From NCBI GenBank assembly GCA_947044405.1, contig CAMRHE010000054.1, positions 868,001 through 932,000 on the forward strand: 64,000 nt of DNA, read 5' to 3'. The translations under genes and the position numbers were made by a program. The notes under the pieces were generated by a model that was given only the letters and a program-made list of their open reading frames with translations, ran no database searches and was not told the DNA's origin. This DNA is from Leptodactylus fallax. Lineage: Eukaryota; Chordata; Amphibia; Anura; Leptodactylidae. Positions 31,561 to 43,640 of this stretch are shown piece after piece; the first letter of the stretch is position 1, and the number at the start of each line of letters is the position of its first letter.

Positions 31561-33310
31561 ATCGAATTTTATCCATTATTTTATATATTCATTATTCCAT
31601 TCATTATTCCATTATTAGTTTCTGCAAACATATACCCAGCCTTGTTCCCTGCACCTTGGTTATGCAGATGTCTGCCTCACTGTAATCATAGCAGAAGCAG
31701 CGGTATCTGACACAGACTCTGGAGGCATGCCCCTATAGGTACGCTCCAGCGCTGGAGACATCAATGTTCATACTCCTTACCTGTCCCTGTCTCATCTGCG
31801 ATCTATCACATTGTTAAATGGTTCAGAATTTTTGGAGGGCCAAGCAAAAAAGCAAAATGACATTCTTAGCTTCACAAAGTGAATCCATCACACTGGGTAC
31901 CAAAGGGTGCAAGAGCAGTGTTCCACAGCAAAGCATATAAGTGACAAGAACTCTGCACTTCAAAATTGTTAAATATAATGATTTATTTGTAAGTAAGGCA
32001 ATACAATTTTGGTGTAATGTTTTGGTTCAGAAATGTTGCAATAAAAAAAAAAAAGTCCCATTTAACAGGTATTCTGTTGTAGCGTTTGCAGCCCTGTCAA
32101 CACTGTTGCCAGTCCTTGATAACATTCTTGTGACATTTCGTTTCTGCTCAGGTCACAGCTACAGCCAGTCACTGGCCTCAGTGTTGACCTATATACAAAT
32201 GGCACAACCCTGCTGGGACCAGTAGATCGAATGCCGTTTACACTATTTGCAGGCTACATTAAAAAAAATGATTTGTGTTGGACTGCCTCTTCAGCGCTAA
32301 CTGTACCCCAATTATAAGTAAATGTTTTACATTTTTATAAATCTTACTATATCTCATATAGATAGACAGCCGTATTGAAAGATCAGGTAATTGATCTGGT
32401 TGAATTCGTAAATTGATTTACAAAATATAAAAAAAAATTTCAATTGATACGTCAATGACATAACAGGAAGGAAGTTAATGTAAGCAAATTTTCTGTGATA
32501 ACTTTTAAAATAAGATTTAATTGATCCTAAAACAAAAGATATTTAAAATGCATCATAAACTTGATTAGAAGCATCAGTACAAGTGTAACCTGTGCAGCAT
32601 ACAGATGACTTGTAAAATCATCTGCCTGACTGTTGCTGAGCAACTAAAAACCACAAGACATAAGGATTTAGAATTAGTATACACAGGACTTTTACCCCTT
32701 AATCTCTTTAATTCACAAAAATGGAATGGTTGAGCAATAAAAAACGATTCATTTGACTCAGTTTATACACATTCATGATTTTAAAGAAATACTTTCTTCA
32801 GCTGATTTCACTACCCTATATGAGAGCAGTATATGATACAGAAGCTGAGCTTTGCGATATTTTAGTAAAAAGAAGAGTACAGATGTGTCCATCTCAGGCT
32901 CAGACTAGCCCACAGGTGAACAGGTGAATCCCCCAGTTCACCCTAGCATGTCACATAACATTCATCATACATCAGCTCAACCAAGATATATGTCAGTATA
33001 GGATACTGGGTAGATTAATTAAGAAACTACCAAGTTTATTTTATATATATTGGAGACACTCTGGGTGGCTAAGATGACATTCCTCCCTGCTAGGTGAGCA
33101 CATATTCCAAGCTTACAGCACTAAGAGTTCAAGGCAATGGCTAGGCATCATCCAACTACTTAAAAAAAAATTATGTTGGAAACATTTGAGTGTCAGGTAA
33201 TATTTGCATATAGTGATCCCCAGAATTAGTTTTACAGGTGGCCCTAATCACTCTAGTCTGAACCTGGTCCATCTTTACCTTTTCTCTTGGCTGGATATGG
33301 CCAGATACTA
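31561..33310. other. AT-rich interval, no gene recognised
   Basis: Includes an A-run at 32042-32053 and motif-free frames. No repeat family recognised. Confidence 0.45.
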
Positions 33311-33319
33311 TAAGGGGAA

Positions 33320-33945
33320 TATACTACCTCATCTATGCCAGTTTTCTGGTATAAATGGGTGCAAGTGTGGCACACATCCTTCTTGCGCAAATAAATGCCA
33401 CATTGTTCCTTATGCACCCTGCTCACCACTTATTATGAAAGTTGGGGGAGCAAAGCAGAGGGCAACGTGGACTAAGGTGGGTACGCCTTGACTCAGAAAA
33501 TGTATCTTTAAGACTGATGTTTAGAATACCAGTTTTAATAAATTCCCACCTATACATGTGTTATAAGATGACCAAAACAATGTGGGGAATTTACTATCCC
33601 ATCTATGCCAGTTTTCTGGCATAGATGGTTACAAGATGTAGCTAAATTTGATGCATGTGGCACAATGTTTCTTCTGCTCCCGGCTCACCACTTCACGTGA
33701 AAGGATGGGGGAACAGGGTGGAGACAAGGTGGGGATACCTGGGCCCAACAAATTTACTATAATTCATGCCAGAATGCTGATATGAGCTAAACCTGAAATC
33801 TAAGCAAGTCACTGGCATAGATTTCAATACTGGTGAACAGGAGTGCACCTGGATTACTAAGAGGCTGGAGCCAACCTGGGACTCGATTAATGCCAGTCTT
33901 AATATATTCCCCCAATGTTCTTTCACAATATTGTGTTAAATAGGA
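33320..33945. repeat. Two diverged copies of a dispersed repeat
   Basis: ATCTATGCCAGTTTTCTGG occurs near 33331 and 33602. Both are followed by GCAAGTGTGGCAC/GCATGTGGCACAATG, CTCACCACTT, a GGGGGAGCA/GGGGGAACA stretch and AATTTACTA-type ends. The block after the second copy ends ATGCCAGTCTTAATATATTC. The second unit is longer than the first. Family unknown. Confidence 0.6.
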
Positions 33946-34136
33946 CCATCCACCACCTCCACCGTCTCCATCTCTTTGCACCCTTCAACATGTGCAGCTC
34001 CACTGATTTAGTGATGCAGCTCCTGTTGAAGGATGCAAAGAGTTGGAGTTGGTGGAGGTGTTGAAAGATCCTCTTTAAAAAGTGCATATGTGTTTATATT
34101 TGGCCACCCAGTTTTAAGTGTTTAGTTTGAATGGTA

Positions 34137-34145
34137 CAATATTGT

Positions 34146-34179
<34 letters not shown>

Positions 34180-34930
34180 GTCCTTTAATAGTCCCACAAT
34201 GGGGAAATTCAGTGTGTTACAGCAGCAAAGATAAGCAGATACAATTACAAATACAACATGTACAGGAATGTTCCAAGGTGAGAGGCATTACATTAATAGC
34301 AGACAGACAGATAGGGCGTAGCAGAGGGGGGGGGGGATTTAACAGGCAGAGAGATATTTCAGTTCTCTGTGTGTAATGATCTCCGCTTAGGTTGGTGTTG
34401 GTTGTACAGCCTAACCGCGGTGGGGAGGAAAGACTTCCGATAGCGCTCCTTCTCACACCTAGGGTGGAGCAGTCGGTCACTGACAGTACTGCTCAGCGCG
34501 ATCACAGTCTCATGCATGGGATGGGACTTCTTCTTCTGCATGGAGCTCACCACGGACAGTATCCTTCTGTCACCCACCACCTGCACTGGGTCCAGTGGGC
34601 TCCCCAGGACAGAGCTGGCCCTTCTAATCAGCTTGTCAAGTTTATTTCTGTCCCTGGTTGATATACTGCTCCCCCAGCAGGCCACTCCAAAGAAGATGGC
34701 TGATGCCACTACCGAGTTGAAGAAAGTTCTAAGAAGTGCCCCCCGGATTCCAAAGGCTCTCAGCTTCCTAAGCAGGTAGAGCCTGCTGTGGGCCCTTCCT
34801 GTACAGGGCCTCCATATGATCTGCCCAGTCCAGCTTATTATTAAGGAGCAAACCCAGGTACTTATAGGTGTTCACAATCTCGATGCCCGTCCCCAGGATG
34901 TCCACTGGTTTTGGAGGGTATTGTAATGTA
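34137..34930 (-). mobile_element. LINE (Rex1/L2-like), 5'-truncated 3' part
   Basis: On the minus strand the order is C-terminal coding sequence, 3' UTR with ACACACTGAATTTCCCCATTG and GGGACTATTAAAGGACTATT, and an ATT microsatellite (34146-34179 plus strand). The same 3' end is inserted in the Tc1 at 47038-47147. A shorter form of this tail is common in fish LINEs; the exact clade is uncertain. Confidence 0.75.
34359..34925 (-). pseudogene. LINE ORF2-like C-terminal region
   Basis: The best frame (34709 to 34359) reads MASAIFFGVACWGSSISTRD, RNKLDKLIRRASSVLG, RILSVVSSM, HPMHET, DRLLHPRCEKERYRKSFLPT and AVRLYNQH. This is the C-terminal region after the RT domain in Jockey-group LINEs, with the ACWG and LRLYN-type motifs. 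Upstream, to about 34925, the frame is broken but VNTYKYLGLLLNNKLDW can be followed in another frame. The RT catalytic core is absent, so only the tail of the protein remains. Confidence 0.75.
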
Positions 34931-35659
34931 TTGTATTGTATTGCATTGTAAACAAGGGATATAAGTGTGCGTACAGAGAGGGCTGACCCCTAGCAATCCT
35001 GTCATGAAGTTTAGAAATTTGTTTTCATTAATTAACTTACTGGTATTAGAACTATTTAATAGTTTGACGTAGTTTACTTATCACCTTTATCATTAATACT
35101 GTTTAACAATTCAATTACGCATTCACTGAAATATATGTATATTTCACTAAAGCTCTGTTCACATTTGTTTTGGAGGTTCCATCAATACAGAGCTACAACA
35201 AGCACTATTTTTTTTCATCAAAATGATAGATTTCTTTGTGGAACTTGCTGAATTCCAATATAAGTCAATGTGGTACATTGCAATAAAGATCCAGCAGTAT
35301 CCAGCGACATTGCACAGTAGCTTCTGTAAAAATTGAAAGTGACAGTGCACATATGAATAGAGTATATTACACACTTGTGTGGCTGAGAAATGCACAGTAG
35401 TGGTGCCTATGTCCCAAAATGTTCCCCTTTTTTGGGGGGAAATTCAAAGAATAATTGATGTAGTGTGTTCTTTCAACTTATCTCTTACTCCTGAACAGGT
35501 TCTATTGTGTTATCCTTTTAAACACCTCTTACCACTTGAATGAACTTCAATAGGCATAGTCATTGCACAAAGAACGGAGCTGTACTTCCAGTCCCATTTT
35601 CCATTTAAGTTTTCCAGCACCCATTCCTGCTGAGACCATAAGAAGACTCATTAAAGGGG
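34931..35659. other. Interval with nothing firm
   Basis: Short TGTAT-type repeats lie at 34921-34950. A block starting AAAGCTCTGTTCACATTTGT (35152) resembles the first bases of frog MITEs beginning with a GTTCACA motif but has no matching other end. Confidence 0.4.
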
Positions 35660-38600
35660 TACAGTAGGCCTACACAGTACAGATTGAGTTTATTCAGCTC
35701 ACTGATACCTGTAGCTGTTGCCCAGTGCAGTACAGTAAACCTACACAGTACAGATTGAGTTTATTCAGCTCACTGATTCATGCAACTTCTTCACAATGCA
35801 GTACAGTAAGCCTACACAGTACAGGTTGAGTTTATTCAGGTCACTGATACATGTAGCTATTGCCCAGTGTAGTACAGTAAGCCTACACAGTACAGATTGA
35901 GTTTATTCAGGTCACTGATACCTGTAGCTGTTGCCCAGTGTAGTACAGTAAGCCTACACAGTACAGATTGAGTTTATTCAGGTCACTGATACATGTAGCT
36001 ATTGCCCAGTGTAGCACAGTAAGCCTACACAGTACAGATTGAGTTTATTCAGGTCACTGATACATGTAGCTATTGCCCAGTGTAGTACAGTAAGCCTACA
36101 CAGTACAGATTGAGTTTATTCAGATCACTGATACCTGTAGCTGTTGCCCAGTGTAGTACAGTAAGCCTACACAGTACAGATTGAGTTTATTCAGGTCACT
36201 GATACATGTAGCTATTGCCCAGTGTAGTACAGTAAGCCTACACAGTACAGATTGAGTTTATTCAGGTCACTGATACCTGTAGCTGTTGCCCAGTGTAGTA
36301 CAGTAAGCCTACACAGTACAGATTGAGTTTATTCAGATCACTGATACCTGTAGCTGTTGCCCAGTGTAGTACAGTAAGTCTACACAGTACAGGTTGAGTT
36401 TATTCAGATCACTGATACCTGTAGCTGTTGAGCAGTTCAGTACAGTAAACCTACACAGTACAGATTGAGTTTATTCAGCTCACTGATTCATGCAACTTCT
36501 GCACAATGCAGTACAGTAAGCCTACACAGTACAGGTTGAGTTTATTCAGGTCACTGATACCTGTAGCTGTTGCCCAGTGTAGTACAGTAAGCCTACACAG
36601 TACAGATTGAGTTTATTTAGGTCACTGATACCTGTAGCTGTTGCCCAGTGTAGTACAGTAAGCCTACACAGTACAGATTGAGTTTATTCAGATCACTGAT
36701 ACCTGTAGCTGTTGCCCAGTGTAGTACAGTAAGCCTACACAGTACAGATTGAGTTTATTCAGATCACTGATACCTGTAGCTGTTGCCCAGTGTAGTACAG
36801 TAAGCCTACACAGTACAGATTGAGTTTATTCAGATCACTGATACCTGTAGCTGTTGCCCAGTGTAATACAGTAAGCCTACACAGTACAGGTTGAGTTTAT
36901 TCAGGTCACTGATACCTGTAGCTATTGCCCATTGTAGTACAGTAAGCCTACACAGTACAGATTGAGTTTATTCAGATCACTGATACCTGTAGCTGTTGCC
37001 CAGTGTAATACAGTAAGCCTACACAGTACAGGTTGAGTTTATTCAGATCACTATACCTGTAGCTGTTGCTCAGTGTAGTACAGTAAGCCTACACAGTACA
37101 GGTTGAGTTTATTTAGATCACTGATATCTGTAGCTGTTGCGCAGTTCAGTACAGTAAACCTACACAGTACAGATTGAGTTTATTCAGATCACTGATTCAT
37201 GCAACTTCTGCACAATGCAGTACAGTAAGCCTACACAGTACAGGTTGAGTTTATTCAGGTCACTGATACCTGTAGCTGTTGCCCAGTGAAAAGAGCCTAC
37301 AAGTACGGGAGCGGACGACCGGCTAGGCCATTGAGAAGGAGGCACAAATTTACCGCCCGTGGGGGTGGGGGGGTGTGAATAAGCCTACACAGTACAGATT
37401 GACTTTATTCAGCTCACTGATACCTGTAGCTGTTGCCCAGTGTAGTACAGTAAGCCTACACAGTACAGATTGAGTTTATTCAGATCACTGATACCTGTAG
37501 TTGTTGCGCAGTTCAGTACAGTAAACCTACACAGTACAGATTGAATTTATTCAGCTCACTGATTCATGCAACTTCTGCACAATGCAGTACAGTAAGCCTA
37601 CACAGTACAGGTTGAGTTTATTCAGGTCACTGATACCTGTAGCTGTTGCCCAGTGTAGTACAGTAAGCCTACACAGTACAGATTGAGTTTATTCAGATCA
37701 CTGATACCTGTAGCTGTTGCCCAGTGTAGTACAGTAAGCCTACACAGTACAGGTTGAGTTTATTCAGGTCACTGATACCTGTAGCTGTTGCCCAGTGTAG
37801 TACAGTAAGCCTACACAGTACATATTGAGTTTATTCAGGTCACTGATACCTGTAGCTGTTGCCCAGTGTAGTACAGTAAGCCTACACAGTACAGATTGAG
37901 TTTATTCAGATCACTGATACCTGTAGCTGTTGCCCAGTGTAGTACAGTAAGCCTACACAGTACAGGTTGAGTTTATTCAGGTCACTGATACCTGTAGCTG
38001 TTGCCCAGTGTAGTACAGTAAGCCTACACAGTACATATTGAGTTTATTCAGGTCACTGATACCTGTAGCTGTTGCCCAGTGTAGTACAGTAAGCCTACAC
38101 AGTACAGATTGAGTTTATTCAGATCACTGATACCTGTAGCTGTTGCCCAGTGTAGTACAGTAAGCCTACACAGTACAGGTTGAGTTTATTCAGGTCACTG
38201 ATACCTGTAGCTGTTGCCCAGTGTAGTACAGTAAGCCTACACAGTACAGGTTGAGTTTATTCAGATCACTGATACCTGTAGCTGTTGCCCAGTGTAGTAC
38301 AGTAAGCCTACACAGTACAGGTTGAGTTTATTCAGGTCACTGGTACCTGTAGCTGTTGCCCAGTGTAGTACAGTAAGCCTACACAGTACAGGTTGAGTTT
38401 ATTCAGGTCACTGATACCTGTAGCTGTTGCCCAGTGTAGTACAGTAGGCCTACACAGTACAGATTGAGTTTATTCAGCTCACTGATACCTGTAGCTGTTG
38501 CCCAGTGTAGTACAGTAAGCCTACACAGTACAGATTGAGTTTATTCAGATCACTGATACCTGTAGCTGTTGCCCAGTGTAGTACAGTAAGCCTACACAGT

Positions 38601-38756
38601 ACAGATTGACTTTATTCAGCTCACTGAATCATGTAGCTGCTGCACAATACAGTACAGTAAGCCTACACAGTACAGATTGACTTTATTCAGCTCACTGAAT
38701 CATGTAGCTGCTGCACAATACAGTACAGTAAGCCTACACAGTACAGATTGAGTTTG
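35660..38756 (+). repeat. 71-bp satellite with higher-order structure
   Basis: About 43 tandem copies of a 71-bp unit: CAGTGTAGTACAGTAAGCCT, ACACAGTACAGATTGAGTTT, ATTCAGATCACTGATACCTG, TAGCTGTTGCC. Units are nearly identical apart from a few switch positions (AGATC/AGGTC/AGCTC, AGATT/AGGTT/ATATT). A marked variant with GATTCATGCAACTTCTGCAC recurs at 35771, 36481 and 37190, that is, every ten units. A three-unit period (213 bp) is seen at 37.6-38.2 kb. The array is interrupted at 37289-37377. The last two units carry a third type (GAATCATGTAGCTGCTGCAC). The unit has no coding content and no CENP-B box that I can see. Confidence 0.97.
37289..37377. other. Unrelated GC-rich block inside the satellite
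   Basis: After GTTGCCCAGTG the array switches to about 90 bases that include GGGAGCGGACGACCGGCTAG and GTGGGGGTGGGGGGGTGTG. It then resumes at AATAAGCCTACACAG. The base composition differs from everything nearby. It is either an insertion or a false join or low-quality patch in the assembly. Confidence 0.65.
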
Positions 38757-39375
38757 AAATTGATGCTGAGAATTTGTGATTGATTTTTTGATGTAGCTTA
38801 TACACACATCACTGACTGCACACACAGCCTGTACCTGCAATGCACTGCTCGCTGCTCTAACAGTATTGTGATGAAACAGAGATACTTTTGGTCTACTTTC
38901 TCTGGCTATCAATTAATTAATCAAACCTAAGTCTTCTTCTCTAATCCTAACTAAAACAGTCCACTGAACTCCCACACTGTATTATTTGTGCACTATTTCC
39001 TATCTATCTCATTCTGTCTTTCACCCTATCTCTCTAATTGCTCTCCACACAATCAACAACATCTCTTCTGCTTGGGCTTTTCATACTGCCTATGAGTCAT
39101 CAGTGACCTTAGACATATAGTCTCTCATGATTGTTGTCCCATGTCATGAGGGCAGCATGCAAGGTATTATGGGTGAGCCCACCTGGTCTCTGAGGTCTTG
39201 TGATCCTTTTCTCTATGTCTTTCACATACTGTAGCAGCTGCCATTTTAGTTGCTTATCATGAATCAAACAGAAAATGCTCAAATTCAGCTATGGTTTTGC
39301 TTCTTTATAGAGCCATTTTCAAAATATTTATACACACCAACATAATATAATCATGTCATCAACAGGAAGAAGAAG

Positions 39376-39377
<2 letters not shown>
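38757..39377. other. Satellite flank, nothing recognised
   Basis: Pyrimidine-rich stretches (38980-39060). No gene-like content. Confidence 0.4.

Positions 39378-39406
<29 letters not shown>
39378..39406 (+). repeat. (GATA)n microsatellite
   Basis: Seven GATA units preceded by a GAA-rich run. Confidence 0.95.
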
Positions 39407-39887
39407 GAGGAAGGAGAGCTAATATGGAGTACACAGGAAGAAAGACAGAAACAGGGAAAAATGGACCATTCTATTGCAGAAGAATAGATAAGGATTATCC
39501 TATTACAAATTGAAACAAAAAGTATCAAAAGTACAATTTTTTTTAAACTCTAATAATATTGGCCATCAGTTTCAGATTGGCAGATGTCTGACTGTTGGGA
39601 TCCCAGCAGATCGAATGATTTCCTGTGGCAGCCCAAGCTGTACAGTTGCCATATTGTTAATATTGGCCATAGTGAGTACTCACTTGACTCATTCAAGTCT
39701 ATGGGACAACTGTTGCAGGACTTACTACAGCCACTGTTAAAGGTACAGTAAGAAAGTAATGCAGCTTGCATCCGCATGGGAAAAAGATGATCTGTACAGG
39801 TCCTGGTCCTGTCAAATTCACAACTATCTAAAACTGATGTTCTATCCTATGGATAGGACTTCCATTTTAAAAAGCTGGATAACCTCT
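39407..39887. other. Interval with nothing recognised
   Basis: Two overlapping motif-free frames on opposite strands (39510-39777). It may hold part of an old repeat (GGGATCCCAGCAGATCGAAT resembles frog dispersed sequence), but this is not secure. Confidence 0.35.
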
Positions 39888-40331
39888 TTAAAGTGTACCT
39901 CCAATTGTAAAATAACTCTTCTTTAATCAATAGTACAGGTGAATATTAGAAACTTTGTAATATATCTTAATTGAGAAATATGTTTCCTTCTCCACTTATC
40001 AGTGAGTTACTTTTTAGAAATTAGCCTGTGGAGAGGGAAAAGATGGACTGATAGTTGCAGCTGCTACACTCTGCTACTCAGTGAGAGAGAGGACCCTTCT
40101 AACAATGGTACGTTTCAAGATAAGACTCTATCATGCACAGAATGAGGCAATAAATCAATTAACAGTCTCCTACATATAGATTCTATGTAAACAAACAGAC
40201 TGAAGGAAAACAGATTAATAAATGGAGAAGAAAACAGATTTCCTTAATAAGATATATTACAAGGTTTCTTATATTCACCTTCACTATTCATTTGTGAAAA
40301 GAGGTTTAATAATTGGATGTATGCTTTACCT
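39888..40331. mobile_element. T2-like MITE with ~110-bp inverted repeats
   Basis: The left arm starts TTTAAAGTGTACCTCCAATT and runs to GAAGGAAACATATTTCTC-type sequence (inverse). The right arm mirrors it: GGAGAAGAAAACAGATTTCC, TTACAAGGTTTCTTATATTC, ending AATTGGATGTATGCTTTACC. The right TTAA has decayed to TTTACC. TTAA target and TTTAAAG ends suggest the T2/Kolobok group. No coding capacity. Confidence 0.65.
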
Positions 40332-42480
40332 TATTTAAGCTTATATCACAAACAGTAGGAGGGGACATTAAGTCTTTAATCCTAGTATCTTTATATTGCA
40401 CATTTTACACAGAATGAAACTGAAACTATATCAATGTCTAATAAAACATAGTGGATTGTCTAATAAAATGCCTTTAGACATAATATACATGCTTTTAGAA
40501 GACTTGAAAGCATTTTAGCTTGAATTCCTTTTATCATGTTTCCTGACCTTTCACTTTAAAGCATATTCAGGACTTTCTAACCCAACTATAGTTTTTTTCC
40601 TTTTTCAAAGAATCTGGTATAGTTACACCTACACCAATTTTAAATATTAGACATTCAAAGCAAAGTAGAGGATTGAAAAATCTTTGAAATACTTAACAAT
40701 TCACAAACTTGAAATAAAATAAAAGTACAAACAATGTCTATGTTTTACCTTTAATGAACACAAATGAGCCCTGTTCTTAGCTAAACTTGAAAGGCTAAAA
40801 TGACTTTGCTCTGAATTGCTGCCACCTCTAAATTTCCATGTGGTTAGATGTATCTTATTTTGTTACAAAGGGAAAAAAGACAAAAAACTGTAAAAAGTCT
40901 TAAAACACAAACAGATCTGAAATACTGCATAACTAATTAAGTGAAGAATAGTAATTATAATCACCCCCAAAATTACTTTCTACACTTAAAGGGTACATGA
41001 GTTTTCATGAAAGTTGCAGGGACTTTGTGGGCATTCTGTTCTATGACTGTATAAGCTTTCATAACTGGTATCCTATCAGTTTTTCTGATTCTTATATCCC
41101 CATTATTGTTGCAAATTATTTTATATTTGTCTCTGAGGCTGTGGGTATGTATAATAAGGAGCAGTCTGCTCCTTCCCCTATCCATTAAAACTACAACTGG
41201 TTTATTTGCATGTAATTCTGCCAGGAATAGCTGTACAATAAGAACAAATAGTTGAGGAAAAACCCAAGTGAGTATAATATCCAGGAACACTGAACTGCAA
41301 ATACAGTGTAAAAACATGCAGGTATGATACAGCTAAAAATATCCCTACACAGGAAAAGAACAATCTATGAGCACAGTCAGTAAGGTTTCTTGCTGTCTGT
41401 GAATAATATCCTATCTGTAATCACACAAGCAGCCTGAAGAATATACAAATCCTCCTCCTTCCACTTATCGTGAAGTCATCTTGCTATAGTAACAGGGAGT
41501 GCACTGCAAATTAGCTGGAGGGGAGAACCCCAGTAGCAGGAACTTTAAAGTGTTTTTTTTTCCAGGCAGAAGGCAGCAATATTTTTGATTAAAGTACATA
41601 ATTTTGGTCCAGAATTAGATTCTACTAAATTAGACTATTTAATGATAATTTAATAAATATAAAGATTTGAAGGTATGAAATGATTTTTTTTTTAAGACGG
41701 TTTAAAATATATTTAATAAGAATTCATCAACAGAAATGCGTATGGAAAGTTTTGTACTTTTTATTGTTTGCTTTCTTGCAAATATTTTTAATGTTAAACT
41801 TTGCTACATCTGTAGGCTGTGTATCAGTGTATAGAGAGAGGAACTCTTAGTCCAGCAATGATGTTTTGACACAGGGCATGTGACTTCTGCAGTCAATTAC
41901 TGGCTATAGCAACAGTGGATCCATGAGGTGAGCATGACTTTCTGTAATTTTGTATAATAGATTCATCGAATTTACTATAATTTTGTTTGGAAAATCCCTT
42001 TAAGGCAGTACAGTAACAATATACATGCAACCCACAGGCCCTTTCTCTTTCTATAGACTGTATTGATATTTGTCTTATGATTAAATTGCATAGCATACAT
42101 TGCATACCATACATTGCAGTTGTCATAAAGCACTTACACAGCTGCACTGCTTACAGATGGATGCAGAGGGAAGATTAGATTGTGGATATGATTTGTATAG
42201 AAATCAGACTTTGGTATTAGAGATGAGCTAATTGGTTCAGCATAAATCAAATTTGTGCCAAATTTCTTTTGGGACTTGTTTCTGATGAATCACTCAAAAT
42301 GTCAGTTATGCCTCAGTTATGAGAAAAGTTTAAAAAAATGTAATTTATTTGGTCCTGAAATGAGACATCTAGGGGAGCTAGAAATACCCCGTAGAAATAT
42401 ATGCATGGCCCATACAAAATATGGTTAGAAATTGTTTCATTCAAAATCTCTTCAAAAGACAAAGGGACGCTCCCTTGGTC
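40332..42480. other. AT-rich interval with possible T2-type ends
   Basis: CTTAAAGGGTACATGAGTTT at 40986 and AAAATCCCTTTAAGG near 41992 look like TTAAAGGG termini in facing orientation but do not match each other well beyond the ends. The 114-codon minus-strand frame at 40973-41317 starts inside this stretch and shows no motif. Nothing else recognised. Confidence 0.35.
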
Positions 42481-42490
42481 TGGAGATAAA

Positions 42491-42566
42491 AAAGGTTTAA
42501 CAAGGCTTTTTTTTCATAAGAATTGTGAATCTGTAGAATAGTCTACCTCGGGAGCTGTCAAGGCAA
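42491..42566 (+). pseudogene. LINE-like C-terminal scrap
   Basis: AAAGGTTTAACAAGGCTTTT, GTGAATCTGTAGAATAGTCT and ACCTCGGGAGCTG parallel the fragment at 16471-16599. The frame is broken by deletions. Family uncertain. Confidence 0.45.
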
Positions 42567-42769
42567 AATAACATTGATATTTATGTAATTGCATAGGATG
42601 CTTGTTTTGACCAAAAATAAATCTTGAGACATTCAGTTATGTCTAATTGTAATCCATTGTTTTTAGTATAACTTTTAGCGAAACCTGGTACAATTTGGAA
42701 TTTTGTGTATTGTAAAGAAGTACATTAGGCTGCAAAGACAAAAATTATATTTCTTAGCTGTTTGTTCCT

Positions 42770-43640
42770 TGCAGGCGGCTGTCCTGCGCTCTTTGATATG
42801 CGCAAGGTTTGGCTGCCCGTTACTGTTAATAGTATTCAGCTGTCTCTTTGTTGTAAACAGCTGATCCTGCGCTCTCTGATATATGCAGTGATCGACTATT
42901 TGTTACTATCAACATTGCGCTTGCGAGGGTTTGGCTCCCACACATGTGCACTGTTTACATAGTTCATCTTGTCCTCAAGTGCGCGAGAGTGTGATTACAG
43001 ACCGGCGTTTGCGCACTACTCCTATTCTTACCAAGGATTCCTGTCTGTATGTAGAGAGAGACACGTGCGGGAAGCTGCCTACGCAGACGCAGTGCACCTT
43101 CCCCCGTCGCCTAAACTGTTACAGATCACTATCTTACTGCTCAGGTAATTTGATTTTAACATGTATGGCATTATTTATGATAAACTTTTTTAATTGTGAA
43201 ACCCTTGATTGTCCATTTATGTTAGCATACAGTTGTTTTATAAGTATGTTCGTTTATGAAATATATGTGTATATGAAATCCCATGTGATCATTGTGATCC
43301 ACCCCTTTTGGGTGTGACTAATTGTACTTACCATTAAATAGTCTTTAGTGTTCATTTATCAGCTTGCCATTCCTTAATACACTTGAAAAAGGGGTCTGTT
43401 TCCCCAAAACACATAGTGTGTGGATACAAATAAAACTACTTTTATTAATACTTTTCTGGATAAGCACAGTTCCTCCTCTTGAGCCAAAATCCAAATTGGA
43501 TTTGGTTATCGGTCCATCTTTGTATACCTTACAACACCCCTGGGTGACTACATGTTCCTTCTGCTTCAGTCGTTTCAGAGACCAGCAATCCTGGTTATAT
43601 GTGCGCTATGGTAGGTGTGACCTTGCTCCCAACTAAATAA
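42770..43640 (+). mobile_element. Penelope-like terminal region, no RT left
   Basis: A GC-richer, CpG-rich block (CTGTCCTGCGCTCTTTGATA, TGCGCGAGAG...GGCGTTTGCGCACT) is followed by a hammerhead-like core at 43381-43412 and AAATAAAACTACTTTTATTA. The same order (core, then AATAAA-type signal within about 30 bases) is found at the 3' end of the Penelope-like element at 52640-52700. The extent is a judgement; the reverse transcriptase is absent. Confidence 0.45.
43381..43412 (+). other. Hammerhead-like core motif 2
   Basis: UUGAAAA, one A, stem GGGG/CCCC with loop UCUGUUU, then AAAA where a hammerhead has GAAA. U and A again stand at the positions of the C3-G8 pair. The loss of the G (position 12) would make it inactive. 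Confidence 0.4.

Noticed and set aside
35660..38756. CRISPR-like or gene-regulatory array
   Set aside because: The whole 71-bp unit is repeated without unique spacers, and the surroundings are eukaryotic repeats; it is a satellite.
40973..41317. 114-codon minus-strand frame as a host exon
   Set aside because: No domain, no splice signals in frame, AT-rich composition, and it starts inside a possible MITE end.
42762..43317. Frames of 66 and 128 codons in GC-richer sequence as host coding exons
   Set aside because: The block is followed by a Penelope-type terminal motif and AAATAAAA; codons show no domain. The raised CpG content fits a retroelement end.
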